A stretch of DNA of 8,186 nucleotides from JAUSPI01 sp964650385 (GTDB lineage Bacteria; Desulfobacterota; Syntrophia; Syntrophales; JADFWA01): positions 1-8,186 of the forward strand of contig CAZYTP010000103.1 of the NCBI GenBank assembly GCA_964650385.1, written 5' to 3'. Each line of letters starts with the position of its first letter. The first letter of the stretch is position 1. The notes below the pieces were generated by a model. That model was given only the letters and a program-made list of their open reading frames with translations. It was not told where the DNA came from and made no database searches. The position numbers were made by a program, and so were the translations under genes. Positions 6,052 through 8,186 of the stretch are shown here, piece after piece.

Positions 6052-6520
6052 TGAAAAAACTATGCAAGAGGTGCTCAAGACTATACCCCAGCAAAGTCCA
6101 TTCCGTTTTATCGATGAAATACTGGAATTGAATGATGAATACATTGTTGGGGCGTATCGTTTTCGTGAAAATGAATATTTTTACCAGGGTCATTTTCCCG
6201 ACTATCCGATTACGCCTGGGGTGATTCTTATCGAAACAATGGCGCAAACAGGTGTCGTTGCCTTTGGTATTTACCTGCTTATGAAGCAAAACGCCTTTAA
6301 TGAGCAAAAAACAGAGAAGATGATAACCCTTTTTACTCTTGCTGATGATATAGAGTTTGCAGGTATAGTCAGTCCCGGGGAGCGGGTTATAATAAGAGGC
6401 GAAAAGGTTTATTTTCGAAGAGGAAATCTCAAAACAAGGGTTGGTATGCAAAGGGAAAATGGCGAGACTGTCTGTTCCGGAGTACTGGCCGGTATGGGGA
6501 GTAATTTAAATGCGAAATAG
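6041..6520 (+). CDS. fabZ: FabZ-type 3-hydroxyacyl-ACP dehydratase
   Basis: A hotdog-fold dehydratase of 159 residues from this start, making trans-2-enoyl-ACP from 3-hydroxyacyl-ACP. PQQSPFRFIDEI takes the place of the usual PHRYPFLLVDRV, so the His-Arg pair is replaced. The active-site segment is QGHFPDYPITPGVILIE, with His51 and Glu65 (14 apart, the FabZ spacing). The Glu and the shorter N-terminus separate it from the FabA-like enzyme upstream. HFPDYP replaces the usual HFPGxP. ATG 6041, with GGTGG upstream, overlaps fabG by 11 bases; an in-frame ATG at 6029 would add four residues and has no ribosome site. The end overlaps the next gene by 11 bases, so fabG, fabZ and the ketosynthase are probably translationally coupled. 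Substrate chain length is not readable. Confidence 0.9.
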   Translation: MVADEKTMQEVLKTIPQQSPFRFIDEILELNDEYIVGAYRFRENEYFYQGHFPDYPITPGVILIETMAQTGVVAFGIYLLMKQNAFNEQKTEKMITLFTLADDIEFAGIVSPGERVIIRGEKVYFRRGNLKTRVGMQRENGETVCSGVLAGMGSNLNAK

Positions 6521-7787
6521 AGTCGTAGTAACGGGAATGGGAGTCCTTGCTCCCAGTGCTCATGGTTTAGACAATTTTGAGGAGGCCCTTCGAGAGGGGC
6601 GATCGGGAATTCGTTTTATTCCCAAACTCAAGGAATTAAACTTTGCCTGTCAGGTAGCTGGAGTGCCGCAGGATTTTGAGAATATCAGCAAAAAATATTT
6701 TGATGAAGAAAAACTTCTCTCTATTAACGATAATATAGGGTATTCATCTGTAGCCGCTATTGATGCCTGGATTGATGCGGGTTTTGAGGTGCCACCTTTC
6801 AACAGCGGCAATGCTGACTGGGATACCGGGGCTGTTATCGGCTCTGGAATCGGGGGCATGGACACGATCGGGGAGAGAATTGTTCCGATGGTTGATGCCG
6901 GGAAGGTCCGCCGCCTTGGGAGTACAATGGTTGAGCAGGTAATGAATAGCGGAGTAAGCGCCAGCATTGCCGGTTTGTTGGCATTGGGCAATCAGGTTAC
7001 ATCGAACTCTTCGGCGTGCAGTACGGGAACTGAAGCGATATACGACGCTATGAAGCTCATTCGCATGGGGTTGGCAAAGCGTATGTTGGCTGGTGGATCT
7101 GAGGGATCATCTCACTATATATGGGCGGGATTTGATTCCATGCGCGTGCTCAGTCGGAAGTCTAACGATCGTCCGGAGGCTGCTTCCAGACCTATGAGCG
7201 CGTCGGCAGGCGGTTTCATTCCCGGTTCAGGCAGTGGTGTATTGATGCTTGAGGAACTGGAGAGTGCGAAGCAGCGTGGCGCCCGGATTTATGCGGAGGT
7301 CATTGGCGCTGCAGTCAATTGCGGGGGTCATCGCAACGGCGGTACGATGACGGCACCTAATCCGGAAGGAGTCCAACGCTGCATTAAAGGTGCTATTACC
7401 GATGCCGGTATCTCTCCGCAACAAATTGATGCAATCAGCGGTCACCTGACCGCTACATTTTCCGATCCGGGCGAGGTTGAAAATTGGTCGAAGGCGCTGG
7501 AACTGGGACCTGAAAACTTTCCATATATCAACTCTACCAAATCTATGATCGGCCATTGTCTTGGAGCGACTGGAGCGATAGAAAGTATCGCTGTTATTTT
7601 ACAATTATGTAAAGGTTTCCTGCACCCATCCATTAATTGTGAAGATGTGCACCCGAAGATTGTCGCTTTTGCAGATAAGATCCCGCACACAGTTATGGAG
7701 TATCCGGACTTGAAAATCATTGCCAAGGCCGGTTTCGGTTTTGGTGATGTTAACAGTTGTTTGATCTTTAAGAAGTGGGAAGAATAA
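6510..7787 (+). CDS. Beta-ketoacyl-ACP synthase, FabF/KAS II-like
   Basis: An elongating condensing enzyme of 425 residues (FabF is about 412), thiolase fold, with the start VVVTGMGVLAPSAHG. The Cys-His-His set is complete: Cys170 in SSACSTGTEAI, His312 in SGHLTATFSDPGE and His349 in SMIGHCLGATGAIE, with Lys344 just before it. The first His motif is unusual: FabF/FabB proteins normally read AHGTxT at this point, whereas here Gly precedes His and Leu follows (GHLTAT). The C-terminal AGFGFGDVNSCLIF resembles FGFGGxNxxLxF with Asp in place of the second Gly. The start is supported by GGGGAGT (6496-6502) inside the end of fabZ. I recall this GHLTAT form in ketosynthases next to specialised FabZ/SDR/carrier-protein sets, but cannot verify that here. 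Expected role: chain extension with the carrier protein encoded downstream. Confidence 0.92.
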   Translation: MRNRVVVTGMGVLAPSAHGLDNFEEALREGRSGIRFIPKLKELNFACQVAGVPQDFENISKKYFDEEKLLSINDNIGYSSVAAIDAWIDAGFEVPPFNSGNADWDTGAVIGSGIGGMDTIGERIVPMVDAGKVRRLGSTMVEQVMNSGVSASIAGLLALGNQVTSNSSACSTGTEAIYDAMKLIRMGLAKRMLAGGSEGSSHYIWAGFDSMRVLSRKSNDRPEAASRPMSASAGGFIPGSGSGVLMLEELESAKQRGARIYAEVIGAAVNCGGHRNGGTMTAPNPEGVQRCIKGAITDAGISPQQIDAISGHLTATFSDPGEVENWSKALELGPENFPYINSTKSMIGHCLGATGAIESIAVILQLCKGFLHPSINCEDVHPKIVAFADKIPHTVMEYPDLKIIAKAGFGFGDVNSCLIFKKWEE

Positions 7788-8022
7788 TCATGACGGTTTT
7801 TGCGGGTCAGCGAGCGTTTCTAATTCCATTAATTAAATGAGTTCTTTGAAGAAGGCGTTACTTTGAGGGGATGCCTTTCGAACTTCCCTCAAAAATATAT
7901 AACAGGAGAATCCCCGAAAATAACGGGGAATCTCTTGCGCTTGGAAAGTTCCTTGTGGCTCGCGCTGCAGGGAACTGTAATTTTGTTTTAAATCAAGTAA
8001 AATTTAATAGGAGTTTGAAAAA
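7788..8022 (+). other. Structured intergenic leader before the carrier-protein gene
   Basis: This 235-base gap interrupts an otherwise tight block. It has three consecutive stem-loops: TTTGAGGG (7862-7869) / CCCTCAAA (7886-7893); a 14-pair stem, one mismatch and one wobble, 7903-7916 / 7924-7937; and a terminator-like hairpin at 7947-7976. A 16-codon open frame (7790-7840) starts three bases after the ketosynthase stop; it has only a weak GGAAGA site and I do not call it a gene. The arrangement fits differential expression of the carrier protein relative to the enzymes. Confidence 0.5.
7947..7989 (+). terminator. Intrinsic-terminator-like hairpin before the carrier-protein gene
   Basis: A stem of 13 pairs (7947-7959 with 7964-7976, three of them G-U) closes on a four-base TCGC loop. 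The outer arms AGTTCC / GGAACT are perfect. The hairpin is followed by a T-rich tail, GTAATTTTGTTTT (7977-7989). This is the best terminator candidate in the window. It could end the enzyme operon, in which case the carrier protein has its own promoter, or act as a partial terminator. Confidence 0.5.
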
Positions 8023-8186
8023 ATGGATGAGAAAATATTGAAGGAAATGGTAGAGATTCTTAAACCTTATACAAAAGATGTGGCCGTACTTGAGGCCGCC
8101 ACAAAAGATACCCATATCTTAGACGACCTGCAGGTCAACTCTGCACGCCTGGTGGATGTCATCATTAAATGTGAAGATGTCTTCGG
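8023..8186 (+). CDS. Acyl carrier protein, partial (3' end beyond window)
   Basis: The first 54 complete codons of a carrier protein that shuttles acyl chains on a phosphopantetheine arm. The helix I region (MDEKILKEMVEILKPYT) is followed by the loop and the start of helix II, LDDLQVNSARLVDVII. Ser40 is in the place of the modified Ser of the usual DSL motif, but the flanks are Asn and Ala (NSA). The acidic CEDVF segment that follows matches the EEEF stretch of carrier proteins. The reading frame is open to the window end. A clear AGGAG (8009-8013) supports the ATG. It sits after the condensing enzyme as expected for a pathway-specific carrier, separated by a structured 235-base gap. Helices III and IV are not visible, so the subclass cannot be fixed. 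Confidence 0.85.
   Translation, partial: MDEKILKEMVEILKPYTKDVAVLEAATKDTHILDDLQVNSARLVDVIIKCEDVF

Noticed and set aside
6005..6451. 148-codon minus-strand open frame opposite fabZ
   Set aside because: Antisense to a clear dehydratase with catalytic His and Glu; no independent support.
7790..7840. 16-codon open frame after the ketosynthase
   Set aside because: Only a weak upstream purine stretch and no recognisable sequence; kept as a remark on the leader, not as a gene.
1..8186. CRISPR arrays, tRNA/rRNA genes, insertion sequences
   Set aside because: No regularly spaced repeats, no cloverleaf or rRNA-like stretch and no transposase or terminal repeats were seen.
1244..8186. Modular polyketide synthase
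   Set aside because: Each activity is on a separate, normally sized protein, which is the type II FAS pattern; no multidomain fusion is present.

Overview
The window holds a one-directional (+ strand) cluster of type II fatty-acid-synthase-like genes, running from 1244 off the right edge, preceded by a divergent small monooxygenase-family gene and long AT-rich intergenic DNA. The order is FabD (malonyl-CoA:ACP transacylase), acyl-CoA dehydrogenase, FabH-like ketosynthase III, FabA-type dehydratase (catalytic Asp), FabG-type ketoreductase, FabZ-type dehydratase (catalytic Glu), FabF/KAS II-like ketosynthase and a carrier protein cut by the window end. All are intact with recognisable active sites, except the carrier protein, which is truncated only by the window. 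The organism is a bacterium with Shine-Dalgarno starts, moderate to AT-leaning composition and compact operons. No marker fixes the phylum. The gene set would suit an anaerobe with specialised lipids (anammox planctomycete or Desulfobacterota), but this is inference.

Layout: 1-389 has no gene but holds several inverted repeats, including a GC-rich hairpin just past the end of the minus-strand gene. 390-680 (-) is a 96-residue ABM-fold protein. 681-1243 is the divergent control region, with a perfect 8+8 inverted repeat and further stem-loops. 1244-4496 carries fabD, the acyl-CoA dehydrogenase and KAS III; the last two are tightly coupled. 4648-5238 is fabA-like. 5320-7787 is a fabG-fabZ-fabF block with 11-base overlaps at both junctions. 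7788-8022 is a structured gap of three stem-loops, the last resembling an intrinsic terminator. 8023 to the end is the carrier protein.

How the genes could work together: FabD loads malonyl units, KAS III primes, the FabF-like enzyme elongates, FabG reduces and FabA/FabZ dehydrate. No enoyl-ACP reductase (FabI/K/L/V) is present in the window. Instead there is a flavin acyl-CoA dehydrogenase inside the operon. With two mechanistically different dehydratases, a KAS II with a non-standard His motif, a ketoreductase lacking the usual tetrad Asn and a carrier protein with an Asn-Ser-Ala attachment site, the cluster looks like a dedicated secondary lipid or polyene pathway rather than housekeeping FAS. 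Ladderane-type or aryl-polyene-like chemistry are the hypotheses to test; neither is shown by the sequence.
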